Made by a program: the position numbers and the translations under genes
The notes under the pieces: generated by a model
Seen by the model: the letters and a program-made list of their open reading frames with translations, nothing else
What the model was told of the DNA's origin: nothing
Databases searched by the model: none
Assembly (NCBI RefSeq): GCF_003403015.1
Contig: NZ_QURL01000005.1
Location: 434,001 to 498,000 of the forward strand
Origin: Fulvimarina endophytica
Lineage (GTDB): Bacteria; Pseudomonadota; Alphaproteobacteria; Rhizobiales; Rhizobiaceae
DNA length: 64,000 nucleotides
Reading direction: 5' to 3'
Shown: positions 8,243 to 18,975 of the stretch, piece by piece
How positions within the stretch are numbered: the stretch's first letter is position 1
Layout: every line of letters starts with the position of its first letter

Positions 8243-9756
8243 CCGCCAAGCAAAACATCCTGATCCTCATGGTCGATCAGCTGAACGGCACGCTGTTTCC
8301 GGACGGTCCAGCGGACTTCCTGCACGCGCCCAACCTGAAGAAACTCGCCGCGCGTTCGGCCCGGTTCCGCAACTGCTACACGGCCTCGCCGCTCTGCGCG
8401 CCCGGCCGCGCGAGCTTCATGTCCGGGCAGCTTCCCAAGCGCACGCGGGTCTACGACAACGCCGCCGAATTCGCCTCCGATATCCCGACCTACGCCCATC
8501 ACCTGCGTCTTGCCGGCTATCGCACGACGCTCTGCGGCAAGATGCATTTCGTCGGTCCCGATCAGTTGCACGGCTTCGAGGAGCGGCTGACGACCGATGT
8601 CTATCCGGCCGATTTCGGTTGGACGCCCGACTATCGCAAGCCCGGCGAGCGGATCGACTGGTGGTATCACAATATGGGCTCGGTGACCGGTTCGGGGATC
8701 GGCGAGATCACCAACCAGCTCGAATACGACGACGAGGTCGCCTACGAGGCGAAGCGCAAGATCTACGATCTCGGGCGGCGCGGCGACGACAGGCCGTGGA
8801 TGCTCACCGTCTCCTTCACCCATCCGCACGATCCGTATGTGGCGCGCCGAAAGTACTGGGATCTCTACGAAGACTGCGAGCATCTGCTGCCCGAGGTGCC
8901 CGCCATCCCCTACGAGGACCAGGACAAGCATTCCCGGCGCATTCTCGACGCCAACGACCGCTCGAACTTCGAGATCACCGACGCCGACATCATGCGCTCG
9001 CGCAGGGCCTATTTCGCCAATATCTCCTATATCGACGACAAGATCGGCGAGATCTTCGAGGCGCTCGAGGGCACGGACCAGGCGGAGGACACGATCGTCC
9101 TCTTCCTGTCCGATCACGGCGACATGCTCGGAGAGCGCGGCCTGTGGTTCAAGATGAGCTTCTACGAGGGCTCGTCGCGCGTGCCGCTGATGATCGCGGC
9201 GCCCCAGATGCCGGCGGGCCGCATCGATGCGCCGGTCTCGACCATCGACGTGACGTCGACGCTCGCGGACCTTGCCCACATCGATCTTCACGGCATCAGG
9301 CCCTGGACGGACGGCGAGAGCTTGGTCCCGGTCGCGAACGGGGCCGCGCGCAGTCATCCGGTGCGGATGGAATATGCCGCCGAGGGGTCCGAGGCCCCGC
9401 TCGTCTCGCTTCGCGAGGGTCGCTGGAAATACAATCACTGCGAGCTCGATCCGCCGCAGCTCTTCGACCTCGAGGCCGATCCGCACGAGCTGACCAATCT
9501 CGCCGCCGATCCCGCCCACCGCGAGACCGCTGCCGATTTCGCACGGCGCGTGGCGGAAGAATGGAATATGGGCCGATTCGACGCCGAGGTGCGCGAAAGC
9601 CAGGCGCGCCGCTGGGTGGTCTATCCCGCGCTGCGCAACGGCGACTACTATCCCTGGGACTACCAGCCGCTGAAGATCGCTTCGGAGCGCTACATGCGCA
9701 ACCACATGGACCTCAACGTCCTCGAGGCATCCCAACGCTATCCGCGGGGCGACTGA
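8239..9756 (+). CDS. betC: Choline-sulfatase
   Basis: Hydrolyses choline-O-sulfate to choline and sulfate, feeding betaine synthesis and sulfur supply. It has 505 residues, the usual BetC length. The sulfatase active-site motif is LCAPGRASF near residues 53-61; this Cys is converted to formylglycine in the family. Metal ligands are seen in MVDQLN at the N-terminus and LSDHGDMLGERG near residues 292-303. The C-terminal region contains the RWVVYPALRNGDYYPWDYQP stretch characteristic of choline-sulfatases. It is coupled to betI upstream by an ATGA overlap. Confidence 0.95.
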   Translation: MTAKQNILILMVDQLNGTLFPDGPADFLHAPNLKKLAARSARFRNCYTASPLCAPGRASFMSGQLPKRTRVYDNAAEFASDIPTYAHHLRLAGYRTTLCGKMHFVGPDQLHGFEERLTTDVYPADFGWTPDYRKPGERIDWWYHNMGSVTGSGIGEITNQLEYDDEVAYEAKRKIYDLGRRGDDRPWMLTVSFTHPHDPYVARRKYWDLYEDCEHLLPEVPAIPYEDQDKHSRRILDANDRSNFEITDADIMRSRRAYFANISYIDDKIGEIFEALEGTDQAEDTIVLFLSDHGDMLGERGLWFKMSFYEGSSRVPLMIAAPQMPAGRIDAPVSTIDVTSTLADLAHIDLHGIRPWTDGESLVPVANGAARSHPVRMEYAAEGSEAPLVSLREGRWKYNHCELDPPQLFDLEADPHELTNLAADPAHRETAADFARRVAEEWNMGRFDAEVRESQARRWVVYPALRNGDYYPWDYQPLKIASERYMRNHMDLNVLEASQRYPRGD

Positions 9757-9757
9757 G

Positions 9758-10405
9758 ATGCTGACGGTCTACGGCAGAGCCGATTCCAACAACGTCCAGC
9801 CGGTGATGTGGCTGATCGGCGAACTCGGTCTCGATCATCGCAGGCTGGATGTCGGCCATCGCTTCAAAGGCACCCGGACGCCCGAATTCCTCGCCATGAA
9901 CCCGATGGGGCTCGTTCCCGTGCTAAAGGATGGCGAGGACGAGCCGATCGCCGAGATGGGCGCGATACTGCGCTATCTCGCCGCGCGCTACGGCCGGGAG
10001 GACGCGTTCTGGCCGGCCGATGCGAGCGCCCGCGCGCAGGTCGATCGCTGGGCCGAGTGGTCGAAGATCGAGGTGATGGGCGCGTTCCAGTCGCCGATCT
10101 TCTTTGCGGCCGTGATCGCCAAGCCCGGACGCCTCGATCGAACGGCCTTCGACGCGGCGGTCGTAAAGTTCGACCAGCGTCTCGCCATCGCCGAGGCCAG
10201 GCTCGGCAGACATGCATACCTTGCCGGTGACGCCTTCACCCTCGCCGACATCGTCTTCGGCGCGGTGCTTCACCGCTATTTCACCATGGACGTCGCGCGG
10301 CCCGACCTGCCGAACGTGACGGCCTATTACGAGCGCCTCACGCAGCGCGAGGCCTATGCCCGCCACGTGATGGTCTCCTACGACGCATTGAGAGGAACCG
10401 TATGA
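9758..10405 (+). CDS. Glutathione S-transferase-like protein within bet operon
   Basis: A 215-residue protein with GST fold signatures. The N-terminal thioredoxin-like half runs to about residue 80, with [11 protein letters not shown] (possible catalytic Ser), GLVPVL carrying the cis-Pro, and [10 protein letters not shown] in place of the usual ES-motif. The C-terminal helical half contains [11 protein letters not shown], the N-capping motif of GSTs. It begins one base after betC ends and overlaps betB as ATGA, so it is translated with the betaine genes. Its substrate is unknown. Detoxification of the betaine-aldehyde intermediate is possible but speculative. Confidence 0.85.
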   Translation: MLTVYGRADSNNVQPVMWLIGELGLDHRRLDVGHRFKGTRTPEFLAMNPMGLVPVLKDGEDEPIAEMGAILRYLAARYGREDAFWPADASARAQVDRWAEWSKIEVMGAFQSPIFFAAVIAKPGRLDRTAFDAAVVKFDQRLAIAEARLGRHAYLAGDAFTLADIVFGAVLHRYFTMDVARPDLPNVTAYYERLTQREAYARHVMVSYDALRGTV

Positions 10406-11865
10406 AAGCCCAACCGCAAGCCAGCCATTTCGTCGGCGGTGCCTATGTCGAGGACGAAGCCGGAGAGACGATCACCTGCGTCTATTCCGCGACGGGCGAA
10501 ACGATCGCGGAGCTTCATGCCGCAACGCCCGAAATCATCGAGCGGGCGATGACCTCGGCCGCGAGAGCGCAAGCCGAATGGGCCGAATGGACGCCCGTCG
10601 CGCGATCGCGGGTCCTGCGCCGCGCCGCCGACATCATCCGCGAGCGCAATCAGGCCCTGTCCGAACTCGAGACGCTCGATACCGGCAAGCCGATCCAGGA
10701 GACGATCGTCGCCGACGCGACTTCGGGGGCGGACTGCCTCGAATGGTTCGCCTCGATCGCGGCGACGCTTTCAGGGACAAGCGTCCCGCTCGGGGCGGAT
10801 TTCGCCTACACGATTCGCGAGCCGCTCGGCGTCTGCGTCGGCATCGGCGCCTGGAACTATCCGACCCAGATCGCCTGCTGGAAGGCCGCGCCCGCGCTCG
10901 CCTGCGGCAATGCCATGGTCTTCAAGCCTTCCGAAATGACGCCGCTCTGCGCCCTCAAGGTCGCCGAGATCATCCACGAAGCGGGTGCGCCGGCGGGGCT
11001 CTTCAACGTGGTGCAGGGCTTCGGCAAGGTCGGCGCGGCGCTGACGGGCCACGATCTGTGCGCCAAGGTCTCCCTGACCGGTTCGGTGGAGACCGGCCCC
11101 AAGGTCTATGCGGCCGCCGCCGAAGGCATGCGGCACGTGACGATGGAACTCGGCGGCAAGTCGCCGATCCTCGTCTTCGACGACGCGAGCCTGGAGGACG
11201 CGATCTCCGGTGCCATGCTCGGCAATTTCTATTCGACCGGCCAGATCTGCTCGAACGGCACACGCGTCTTCGTCCAGCGCGGCATCTACGAGCGCTTCCT
11301 CGAACGCCTCGCCGAACGCACGAAGGCGATTCGGCTCGGCGAACCGACGGATCCCGAAACCCAGATCGGTCCGCTCGTCTCCTTCGCCCAGCGCGACAAG
11401 GTGCAGTCCTATCTGAAGAGCGCGACCGAGGAAGGCGCGCGGCTCGTCGTCGGCGGCGGCGTGCCCCAGGGCGAGGCCTTCGCCAAGGGGGCCTATATCG
11501 AACCGACGGTCTTCGCGGACGTCTCCGACGAGATGACGATCGCCTGCGAGGAGATCTTCGGGCCGGTGATGTCGGTCTTCCCGTTCGACACCGAAGAGGA
11601 GGCGCTGTCCCGCGCCAATGCGACGCCGTTCGGCCTTGCCGCCGGCGTCTTCACCAGCGATCTCACGCGCGGACACCGCGTCGCGAAGCGCCTTCAGGCC
11701 GGCATCTGCTGGATCAACGCCTACAATCTGACGCCCGTCGAAATTCCCTTTGGCGGCGTGAAGAGATCGGGGCTCGGCCGCGAGAACGGCAAGGCCGCGA
11801 TCGAATTCTATTCACAGCTGAAGACCGTTCACGTCGGAATGGGTCCTGTCGAGAGTCCGTACTGA
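10402..11865 (+). CDS. betB: Betaine-aldehyde dehydrogenase
   Basis: NAD(P)-dependent oxidation of betaine aldehyde to glycine betaine in the cytoplasm. It has 487 residues. ALDH motifs are all present: WNYP near residue 152, the glutamate motif MELGGKSP near residue 249, the catalytic Cys in [10 protein letters not shown] near residue 286, and EEIFGPV near residue 387. The C-terminal [14 protein letters not shown] matches BetB, where the motif after the Asn helps select betaine aldehyde. It overlaps the GST gene and is followed three bases later by betA. Confidence 0.94.
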   Translation: MKAQPQASHFVGGAYVEDEAGETITCVYSATGETIAELHAATPEIIERAMTSAARAQAEWAEWTPVARSRVLRRAADIIRERNQALSELETLDTGKPIQETIVADATSGADCLEWFASIAATLSGTSVPLGADFAYTIREPLGVCVGIGAWNYPTQIACWKAAPALACGNAMVFKPSEMTPLCALKVAEIIHEAGAPAGLFNVVQGFGKVGAALTGHDLCAKVSLTGSVETGPKVYAAAAEGMRHVTMELGGKSPILVFDDASLEDAISGAMLGNFYSTGQICSNGTRVFVQRGIYERFLERLAERTKAIRLGEPTDPETQIGPLVSFAQRDKVQSYLKSATEEGARLVVGGGVPQGEAFAKGAYIEPTVFADVSDEMTIACEEIFGPVMSVFPFDTEEEALSRANATPFGLAAGVFTSDLTRGHRVAKRLQAGICWINAYNLTPVEIPFGGVKRSGLGRENGKAAIEFYSQLKTVHVGMGPVESPY

Positions 11866-11868
11866 ACC

Positions 11869-13551
11869 ATGGCAAACGATCAGAACATTCTCGGCGAGGC
11901 CGATTACGTCATCATCGGCTCGGGCTCTGCCGGTGCCGCGCTCGCCTACCGTCTGTCGGAAGACGGCAGGCATTCGGTCATCGTGCTCGAATATGGCGGC
12001 ACGGATATCGGCCCCTTCATCCAGATGCCGGGCGCCCTCTCCTACCCCATGAACATGAGCCGCTACGACTGGGGCTTCAAATCCGAGCCCGAGCCGCACC
12101 TCAACGGCCGCAGGCTCGCCTGTCCCCGCGGCAAGGTGATCGGCGGCTCGTCCTCGATCAACGGCATGGTCTATGTCCGCGGCCATGCGAGGGATTTCGA
12201 CCACTGGGAGGCGTCCGGCGCCAAGGGCTGGAGCTATGCGGACGTCCTGCCCTATTACAAACGGCTGGAGAACTGGCACGACGGCGGCCATGGCGGCGAC
12301 CCGGAATGGCGCGGCAAGGACGGGCCTCTCCATGTCGGTCGCGGCTCGCGCACCAATCCGCTCTTCAAGGCCTTCGTCGATGCCGGCATCCAGGCCGGGT
12401 TCGAGGCGACGGACGACTATAACGGCGAGAAGCAGGAGGGCTTCGGCCCGATGGAGCAGACGGTCTGGGAAGGCCGGCGCTGGTCCACCGCCAACGCCTA
12501 TCTGCGTCCCGCCATGAAGCGCGACAACTTCGAACTGATCCAGTGCTTCGCAAATCGGGTGCGGATCGAGAACGGCCGCGCGGTCGGCGTCGAGGTGACG
12601 AAGGGCGGCACGGACGGTCTCGTGAAGGCGAGGCGTGAGGTGATCGTTTCGGCCTCCTCCATCAATTCGCCCAAGATCCTGATGCTTTCCGGCATCGGGC
12701 CGGCGGACCATCTGCGGGAGCACGGGATCGAGGTCATCGCCGATCGCCCCGGCGTCGGCGGCAATCTCCAGGACCATCTTGAGGTCTATTTCCAGCAGGC
12801 CTGCACCCAGCCGATCACGCTGTTCAAGTATTGGAACCTCTTCGGCAAGGGCTATGCCGGGGCCGAGTGGACCATCGCCAAGACCGGTCTCGGCGCGTCC
12901 AACCAGTTCGAGAGCGCCGGCTTCGTGCGCTCGCGGGCCGGCGTCGAATATCCCGACATCCAGTATCACTTCCTGCCCATGGCCGTGCGCTACGACGGCA
13001 AGGCGGTGGCGGAAGGCCACGGATATCAGGCCCATGTGGGTCCCATGCGCTCCCCCTCGCGCGGCCGGGTCTCCCTCGCCAGCGCCGATCCCTCCGAGGC
13101 GCCGAAGATCCTCTTCAACTACATGTCGACCGAGGAGGACTGGGTCGATTTCCGCCACTGCGTGCGCCTGACCCGCGAAATCTTCGGCCAGAAGGCCTTC
13201 GACGAGTATCGCGGCAAGGAGATTCAGCCGGGCGAGGCCGTACAGTCCGACGAGGAGATCGACGACTTCATCCGCGAGGAGGCCGAAAGCGCCTATCACC
13301 CCTGCGGCACCTGCCGGATGGGCGACCCCGCGGAGAGGAACACCGTCGTCGATCCCTTCTGCCGCGTCGTCGGCGTCGAGGCCCTGCGCGTCGTCGACTC
13401 ATCGATCTTCCCGCGCATCACCAACGGCAATCTCAACGCGCCCTCGATCATGGTGGGGGAAAAGGCGTCCGATCACATTCTCGGCCGGACGCTCTCGCCC
13501 GACCATTCCGAGCCCTGGATCAATCCCCGCTGGGAGACGTCCGACCGTTAG
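11869..13551 (+). CDS. betA: Choline dehydrogenase (GMC oxidoreductase)
   Basis: Membrane-associated FAD enzyme oxidising choline to betaine aldehyde and passing electrons to the respiratory chain. It has 560 residues. The FAD-binding [18 protein letters not shown] motif is at residues 12-29. GMC signature 1 ([19 protein letters not shown]) is at about residues 89-107, and signature 2 ([16 protein letters not shown]) at about residues 263-278. The catalytic His is in [10 protein letters not shown] near residue 477. The C-terminal Asn lies in NGNLNAPS near residue 523. It is the last gene of betI-betC-gst-betB-betA; 198 bases separate it from the next start. Confidence 0.95.
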   Translation: MANDQNILGEADYVIIGSGSAGAALAYRLSEDGRHSVIVLEYGGTDIGPFIQMPGALSYPMNMSRYDWGFKSEPEPHLNGRRLACPRGKVIGGSSSINGMVYVRGHARDFDHWEASGAKGWSYADVLPYYKRLENWHDGGHGGDPEWRGKDGPLHVGRGSRTNPLFKAFVDAGIQAGFEATDDYNGEKQEGFGPMEQTVWEGRRWSTANAYLRPAMKRDNFELIQCFANRVRIENGRAVGVEVTKGGTDGLVKARREVIVSASSINSPKILMLSGIGPADHLREHGIEVIADRPGVGGNLQDHLEVYFQQACTQPITLFKYWNLFGKGYAGAEWTIAKTGLGASNQFESAGFVRSRAGVEYPDIQYHFLPMAVRYDGKAVAEGHGYQAHVGPMRSPSRGRVSLASADPSEAPKILFNYMSTEEDWVDFRHCVRLTREIFGQKAFDEYRGKEIQPGEAVQSDEEIDDFIREEAESAYHPCGTCRMGDPAERNTVVDPFCRVVGVEALRVVDSSIFPRITNGNLNAPSIMVGEKASDHILGRTLSPDHSEPWINPRWETSDR

Positions 13552-13749
13552 GCGCCCGACGTGGTGCCCGAATGGAAGCTGCGAGCCCGCCCATCAATTC
13601 AAGGTCGAGGCTCGATTACCGGTGATGAGACGGCACCAATCGCTCTTTCGGGATTGACCTCGCGTCTCCTGCCCTTTCAATAGGCATCGAACTATCGTGC
13701 ATGTTGCAGGGCAGAATCGGGGTGCGAGCCTCGGTTGGAAGGGGCGGAA

Positions 13750-15189
13750 ATGGCGAAGACCGGAACGAGCGAACCAGCCGACACGGGGAGCGCCGGACGG
13801 TTCGCGCTTCCCCACATCTATGTCATCCTCTTCGTCTTCATCGCCCTTGCGGCCCTCCTGACCCACATCCTGCCCGGCGGGATCTACGACCGGGTGGAAC
13901 TGCCGAACGGGCGCATCGCGATCGACCCGGACTCGTTCCGCACGATCGATGCCGAACCGGTCGGTCCCGTCCAGTTCATGCTCGCGATCCCGCAGGGCCT
14001 CGTGGATGCCGGCATGGTGGTGTTCTTCACCTTCATCATCGGCGGCATGTTCATGGTGCTTCGGCGCACCGGCATCATCGAGGTCGCCGTCGACCGGTTG
14101 ACGCGTCGGTTCTCCGATCGCGCGATCCTCGTCATTCCGGTGCTCGTCACCGTCTTCGCCCTCATCGCGACGCTGATCGGAACGCAGGAGCTCTCGCTCG
14201 TCTACGTGCCGGTGATCCTGCCCCTGATGATCGCGCTGCGTTTCGATTCGGTCACCGCCGTCGCGGTGGCCCTGCTCGCGACCACCACCGGATTTACCGC
14301 CGGCGTTCTCAACCCGGTCAATACCGGGCTCGCCCAGACCATCGCCCAGATCCCGCTCTGGTCGGGCATGGGCCTGCGATCGGCGCTGTTCCTCTGTCTG
14401 CTCGCGAGCGCCCTTGCCTGGCTTCTCACCTATGCGCGGAAGGTGCGCGACGACCCGGCGAGGAGCCTCCTCGCCGGCGACCCGGCCGAGGCGGAGAAAC
14501 GACGGAGATATCGCGGCTTCGAGGACGGAACGCCGCCCGAATTTGCGCTTCGCCAGAAGGCGGCCAGCCTCGTTGCGATCGCCTTCTTCGCCGTCATGGT
14601 CTGGGGCGTGCTGACGCGCGGCTGGTTCATGATGGAGATGTCGGGCCTCTTCATCATGATGGGGATCGCGACGGGCCTCGTCGCGGGCCTGTCGACCCGG
14701 GACATCTGCGAAGGCTTCAACGAGGGCTTTCGAGAGGTCCTCGTCGGCGCCATGATCGTCGGCATCGCGCGGGCGGTCGCCGTCGTGCTGGAACAGGGAC
14801 AGGTGATGGACACCCTCGTCCACGGCCTCGGCGACGTCGTCGGCTCCTTCCCCGAGGCGCTGTCGGCGATCGGCATGTTCCTCGCCCAGGTGTGCTTCAA
14901 TTTCGTCATTCCATCGGGCAGCGGACAGGCGCTGGTGACCATGCCGATCATGGCGCCGCTCTCCGATCTCGTGGGCGTGACGCGGCAGACGGCGGTTCTG
15001 GCCTACCAGCTCGGGGACGGGCTCTCGAACATCCTCTTCCCGACCTCCGGCTACTTCATGGCCACGCTGGCGCTCGCCGGCGTTCCCTGGGATCGCTGGG
15101 TGAAGTTCTTCCTGCCCCTCTTCGGCATCTGGATCACGATCGGCGCGGCCTTCATGATCTATGCGCAGGTGACCGGCTGGACCGGATAG
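13750..15189 (+). CDS. YfcC-family transporter
   Basis: Integral membrane carrier of the YfcC/DcuC-like superfamily, about 479 residues with roughly 11-12 hydrophobic spans. Recognisable family features are THILPGGIYDR after the first span, LIGTQELSLVYVPVILPLMIALRFD, and in the second half FVIPSGSGQALVTMPIMAPLSDLVG with YQLGDGLSNILFPTSG. Members are annotated as basic amino-acid or C4-dicarboxylate carriers, but few are characterised, so the substrate is open. The start at 13750 follows GGAAGGGGCGGAA; a TTG five codons earlier is less likely. It follows the bet operon but is separated by 198 bases. Confidence 0.85.
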   Translation: MAKTGTSEPADTGSAGRFALPHIYVILFVFIALAALLTHILPGGIYDRVELPNGRIAIDPDSFRTIDAEPVGPVQFMLAIPQGLVDAGMVVFFTFIIGGMFMVLRRTGIIEVAVDRLTRRFSDRAILVIPVLVTVFALIATLIGTQELSLVYVPVILPLMIALRFDSVTAVAVALLATTTGFTAGVLNPVNTGLAQTIAQIPLWSGMGLRSALFLCLLASALAWLLTYARKVRDDPARSLLAGDPAEAEKRRRYRGFEDGTPPEFALRQKAASLVAIAFFAVMVWGVLTRGWFMMEMSGLFIMMGIATGLVAGLSTRDICEGFNEGFREVLVGAMIVGIARAVAVVLEQGQVMDTLVHGLGDVVGSFPEALSAIGMFLAQVCFNFVIPSGSGQALVTMPIMAPLSDLVGVTRQTAVLAYQLGDGLSNILFPTSGYFMATLALAGVPWDRWVKFFLPLFGIWITIGAAFMIYAQVTGWTG

Positions 15190-15268
15190 GACCATCCGGG
15201 CCTGCCCGGCCACGGATCGTGGACAGGCTGCCGCCGCCAGGCTTAGGGCGAGCGGCATACCTGCGTGG

Positions 15269-16270
15269 TCATCCCCGAATGGGAAGGATCCGGTCCGGCG
15301 GCCGGTGACCGTCGATGAGGGTGCGGATGTTGATGATGACCTTCTCGCCCATGTCGATGCGCCCTTCGAGGGTCGCCGATCCCATATGGGGGAGGAGAAC
15401 GACACGGCCGCTGGCAGCGAGCTTCATCAGCTTGCGATTGGCAGACGGCATGGTCTCGAACACGTCGAGACCCGCGCCCGCCAGACGGTTCTCCTCGATC
15501 ATCTGGACGAGCGCCGCCTCGTCGATGACCTCTCCGCGCGCCGTGTTGACGACGAAGGCATGGGGCTGGATGAGGGCGAGGCGCCGGGCCGATAGAAGAT
15601 GGAAGGTTGCCGGCGTCGAGGGGCAGTTGACCGAGACGATGTCGGCGCGGGCCAGCATCTGGTCGAGGCTTTCCCAATAGGTCGCGCCGAGCTGCTTCTC
15701 CGTCGCCGGGTCGACCCTGCGCCGATTGTGGTAGTGGATCTCGAGACCGAACGCCTTCGCCCGGCGTGCGACGGCCGTTCCGATCCGGCCCATGCCGATG
15801 ATGCCGAGCTTCTTGCCCCAGATCCTGCGGCCGAGCATCCAGGTCGGCGACCATCCCGCCCAGGTCTCGGAGGACTGCAGCAGGCTCGCCCCCTCCACCA
15901 GCCGGCGTGGAACGGCGAGGATCAGCGCCATGGTCATGTCCGCCGTGTCCTCGTTGAGAACGGTCGGCGTGTTGGTGACGTGGATGCCGCGCTCGTGGGC
16001 GGCGGAAATGTCGATATTGTCGATGCCGTTGCCGAAATTGGCGATCAGCTTCAGCCGCTCGCCGGCCTTTTCGATGATGGTGCGGCTGATCCGGTCCGTG
16101 ATGGTGGGCACCAGGACGTCGGCTTCGCGAACGGCGGAGACGAGATCGGCATGGGACATCGGCCGGTCGTCGCCATTGGTCCGCACGTCGAACAGTTCGG
16201 CCATGCGCGCCTCGACCGGCTCGGGGAGTTTGCGCGTGATCACGACAACCGGCTTCGAGCGCTCCGACAT
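15269..16270 (-). CDS. D-2-hydroxyacid dehydrogenase (glyoxylate/hydroxypyruvate reductase-like)
   Basis: NAD(P)H-dependent reductase of 333 residues. The Rossmann motif GIIGMGRIGTAVARR is at about residues 154-168. The catalytic Arg lies in NTARGEVIDE near residue 245, an acidic residue follows about 28 residues later, and the His is in LPHMGSAT near residue 294. NFGNGIDNID and LNEDTADMT are typical of the GyaR-like glyoxylate reductase group, which fits a role in glyoxylate or hydroxypyruvate reduction. The gene converges on the YfcC-type carrier and is divergent from the SH3-domain gene. Confidence 0.88.
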   Translation of the reverse strand: MSERSKPVVVITRKLPEPVEARMAELFDVRTNGDDRPMSHADLVSAVREADVLVPTITDRISRTIIEKAGERLKLIANFGNGIDNIDISAAHERGIHVTNTPTVLNEDTADMTMALILAVPRRLVEGASLLQSSETWAGWSPTWMLGRRIWGKKLGIIGMGRIGTAVARRAKAFGLEIHYHNRRRVDPATEKQLGATYWESLDQMLARADIVSVNCPSTPATFHLLSARRLALIQPHAFVVNTARGEVIDEAALVQMIEENRLAGAGLDVFETMPSANRKLMKLAASGRVVLLPHMGSATLEGRIDMGEKVIINIRTLIDGHRPPDRILPIRG

Positions 16271-16427
16271 CGACCCCCCTCAAGCAATCATTAACCGAAC
16301 GGAGCGATGATCTCTGAGACCGTCCGAACCTCGTCCTACCGCGTCGGGCCGGCGAAAACAAAGTGTTTCGCAAGGGCCGGCGGATCGGGATGCGCTCGGC
16401 GGCAGTGGCACAGATCCGGAGTTTCCC

Positions 16428-16994
16428 ATGTCGCGCAGGCCGCGTTCGCCCCTTGTGGCTGGCTTTCGTCTCTCTTCGCGTCTCGCACTGACGGGCGCCC
16501 TTCTATCCACTCTTCTCGTGGCGGCACCCACCGTGTCCTCGGCTAGCGAGATCGGCCGTTATTCGAAGCTCCCCCTGCCCCGCTATGTCAGCCTGAAGTC
16601 CGGCCGCGTCAATCTGCGCAACGGTCCGGGCCGAGAGCACAAGGTCAACTGGCTCTACCTGAAGAATGGCCTGCCGGTGGAGATCGTCCAGGAATTCGAC
16701 CACTGGCGGAAGATCCGAGATTCGGACGGCACCGAGGGCTGGGTCTACCATTCGCTCCTGTCGGGCGAGCGCACCGCCATCGCCGCGCCGTGGCTGAAGG
16801 GCAAGGAAACTTATATCGACGTCCATTCGAGCCCCGCTCGCGATGCAGGCCTCGTGGCGCGCCTCGAGCCCGGTGTCGTCTCGAAGGTGGAGACCTGCAA
16901 GGCCGGGTGGTGCGAGATCAAGGTCTCCGGCCGCGACGGCTTCGTGGACCAGCGCGAGATCTGGGGCGTCTATCCCGACGAGACCATGGAATAG
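16428..16994 (+). CDS. Exported SH3-domain protein
   Basis: A 188-residue protein with an N-terminal signal segment (hydrophobic about residues 16-36, SASS/SAS cleavage region). Two bacterial SH3-like repeats follow. The first, at about residues 55-115, contains RVNLRNGPGREHKVNWLYLK and GTEGWVYHSLL. The second, at about residues 122-178, is weaker: YIDVHSSPARDAGLVARLEPG and DGFVDQREIWGVYP. Such domains bind cell-wall peptides. A periplasmic role in envelope maintenance is likely, but the exact function is unknown. It stands alone, 165 bases before fmt. Confidence 0.85.
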   Translation: MSRRPRSPLVAGFRLSSRLALTGALLSTLLVAAPTVSSASEIGRYSKLPLPRYVSLKSGRVNLRNGPGREHKVNWLYLKNGLPVEIVQEFDHWRKIRDSDGTEGWVYHSLLSGERTAIAAPWLKGKETYIDVHSSPARDAGLVARLEPGVVSKVETCKAGWCEIKVSGRDGFVDQREIWGVYPDETME

Positions 16995-17159
16995 CCCATC
17001 GAACCGGAACCCGGACTTGCGTTTGCGACCATCCGATGTGTCGGCGTAAGACCGGGTCCGAAGCTCTTTGGCGGCCGGGCGGAGCATCGCCGCGCCGCGC
17101 TGCGATGAGGCCGGCGAAACCGCTTTTCCCTCGAAGGGTCTTGCGCTAACACCAGTCCC

Positions 17160-18125
17160 ATGTCGCTCAAACTCGCTTTCATGGGTACGCCCGCCTTCGC
17201 CGTTCCCACGCTGCGGGCGCTTCACAACGCAGGCCACGAGATCGCGCGAGTCTACTCGCAACCGCCTCGGAAGGCGGGACGGCGCGGGCTGGCGCTGACC
17301 CCCTCCCCGGTTCACAGCGAGGCCGAGATGCTCGGCGTTGAGGTCGCGACGCCGCTCGGCTTCGGCGAGGAGGACGAGCGCTCGTCCTTCGCCGCGCTCG
17401 AACTCGATCTCGCGGTCGTCGTCGCCTACGGCCTGCTTCTGCCGCTGGAGATCCTGAACGCGCCGAAATCCGGCTGCCTCAACGGCCACGGGTCCCTTCT
17501 CCCGCGCTGGCGCGGTGCCGCGCCCATCCAGCGCGCAATTCAGGCCGGCGACAGGCGAACCGGCATGATGATCATGCGCATGGAGACCGGTCTCGATACC
17601 GGGCCGGTCGGCCACAGCCTGGAAACCGAGATCGGCGAAACCGAGACGGCGGGCGAGTTGCACGACCGCATGGCCGATCTCTGCGCGAAAGCGATGGTGG
17701 AGGCACTCGAAAAACTCGAAGCCGGTCGCCTCGCCTTCGAGGATCAGGACGCGATGGCCGAGCGCACCGGCCGGGCGCCCTGCTATGCCCGCAAGATCGA
17801 CAAGTCCGAGGCGCAGGTCGACTTTTCCGCGAGCGCCGAGGACGTCGCACGCAAGATCAACGCCTTCTCTCCGTTTCCCGGTGCCTGGACACAGGTTCCA
17901 GTCCATGGAACGGGCGAGCGCGTGAAGCTTCTCAGAGCCCGCGCCGTCGCGGGCGACGGCTCTGCGGGGCATGCCCTCGACGACCGGCTGACCATTGCCT
18001 GCGGCACCGGCGCGGTCGAGATCCTCGACGGCCAGAGAGCCGGCGGCAAGCCGATGAAGGCAGCCGATCTCCTGCGCGGCATCGCGGTTCCCGCCGGTAC
18101 GGTTCTCGGCGCGCCGGACGCCTGA
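17160..18125 (+). CDS. fmt: Methionyl-tRNA formyltransferase
   Basis: Transfers a formyl group from 10-formyl-tetrahydrofolate to initiator Met-tRNA. It has 321 residues. The N-terminal formyltransferase domain contains [11 protein letters not shown] at residues 8-18, the active-site [18 protein letters not shown] with catalytic Asn and His near residues 107-109, and [10 protein letters not shown] with the catalytic Asp near residue 144. The C-terminal tRNA-binding OB domain begins near residue 205. The stop overlaps truA as TGATG. The peptide deformylase gene that often precedes fmt is not in the window. Confidence 0.95.
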   Translation: MSLKLAFMGTPAFAVPTLRALHNAGHEIARVYSQPPRKAGRRGLALTPSPVHSEAEMLGVEVATPLGFGEEDERSSFAALELDLAVVVAYGLLLPLEILNAPKSGCLNGHGSLLPRWRGAAPIQRAIQAGDRRTGMMIMRMETGLDTGPVGHSLETEIGETETAGELHDRMADLCAKAMVEALEKLEAGRLAFEDQDAMAERTGRAPCYARKIDKSEAQVDFSASAEDVARKINAFSPFPGAWTQVPVHGTGERVKLLRARAVAGDGSAGHALDDRLTIACGTGAVEILDGQRAGGKPMKAADLLRGIAVPAGTVLGAPDA

Positions 18126-18910
18126 TGCCGCGCTACAAGCTGACGATCGAATATGATGGCCGGCCCTATGCCGGCTGGCAGAGGCAGGTGGACGAGCCTT
18201 CGGTTCAGGCCGTCATAGAGCGCGCCGCAGAAGCCTTGTGCCAGGAACCGGTAACCCTGTTCGGCGCGGGACGGACGGATTCGGGCGTCCATGCGACCGG
18301 ACAGGTCGCCCATATCGATCTTCCGAAAGCCTATGGCGGCGACACGGTGCGCGACGCGCTGAACGCCCATATGCGCGACGAACCGGTGGTGATCCTCTCT
18401 GCCGAAGAGGTGGGGGACGATTTCGACGCCCGGTTCTCCGCCCGCAAGCGCTGGTATCTCTACCGCATCCTCAATCGCCGGGCTCCGGCCGCCGTGCGGC
18501 GCGGCCGCGTCTGGTGGGTCTCGAAGCCGCTCGACGTTCAGACGATGAACGAAGCGGCCGAAGTGCTCGCGGGCACCCACGACTTCACGACCTTCCGCTC
18601 GACCCACTGCCAGGCGAAGAACCCGATCCGCACGCTTGAGACGCTGACCGTCATGGAAGGGCCCGAGGACGAGATCCACATCACCGCAATGGCCCAATCC
18701 TTCCTGCACAACCAGATTCGCTCCTTTGCGGGCACCTTGAAGCTCGTCGGCGAAGGCCGCTGGACGGCGATGGACGTGAAGGCGGCGCTCGAAGCGAGAG
18801 ACCGGAAGGCCTGCGGCCCCGTCGCGCCGCCGGACGGGCTTTATCTGACGGCGGTCGAATACACGAACGAGCCGAAGCGCACCCTGCCGCCCTATCCCGG
18901 CGCCGACTGA
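18125..18910 (+). CDS. truA: tRNA pseudouridine(38-40) synthase
   Basis: Isomerises uridines 38-40 in the anticodon arm of many tRNAs. It has 261 residues. The catalytic Asp is in [17 protein letters not shown] near residue 54, and the conserved [11 protein letters not shown] motif is near residue 197. The N-terminus [18 protein letters not shown] is typical of TruA. It is translationally coupled to fmt, and recG follows 65 bases later, an arrangement suggesting a small tRNA/DNA maintenance operon. Confidence 0.95.
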   Translation: MPRYKLTIEYDGRPYAGWQRQVDEPSVQAVIERAAEALCQEPVTLFGAGRTDSGVHATGQVAHIDLPKAYGGDTVRDALNAHMRDEPVVILSAEEVGDDFDARFSARKRWYLYRILNRRAPAAVRRGRVWWVSKPLDVQTMNEAAEVLAGTHDFTTFRSTHCQAKNPIRTLETLTVMEGPEDEIHITAMAQSFLHNQIRSFAGTLKLVGEGRWTAMDVKAALEARDRKACGPVAPPDGLYLTAVEYTNEPKRTLPPYPGAD

Positions 18911-18975
18911 TCCGCGCGGCGGGAACGCCGTCCGGCTCTTGCCAAAGGCATCGCGTCCCGCCAAACCTCCCGGCC

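Noticed and set aside
13594..15405. Minus-strand open frame of about 600 codons opposite the YfcC-type transporter
   Set aside because: It reads as low-complexity His/Asp/Arg-rich text caused by the hydrophobic gene on the other strand.
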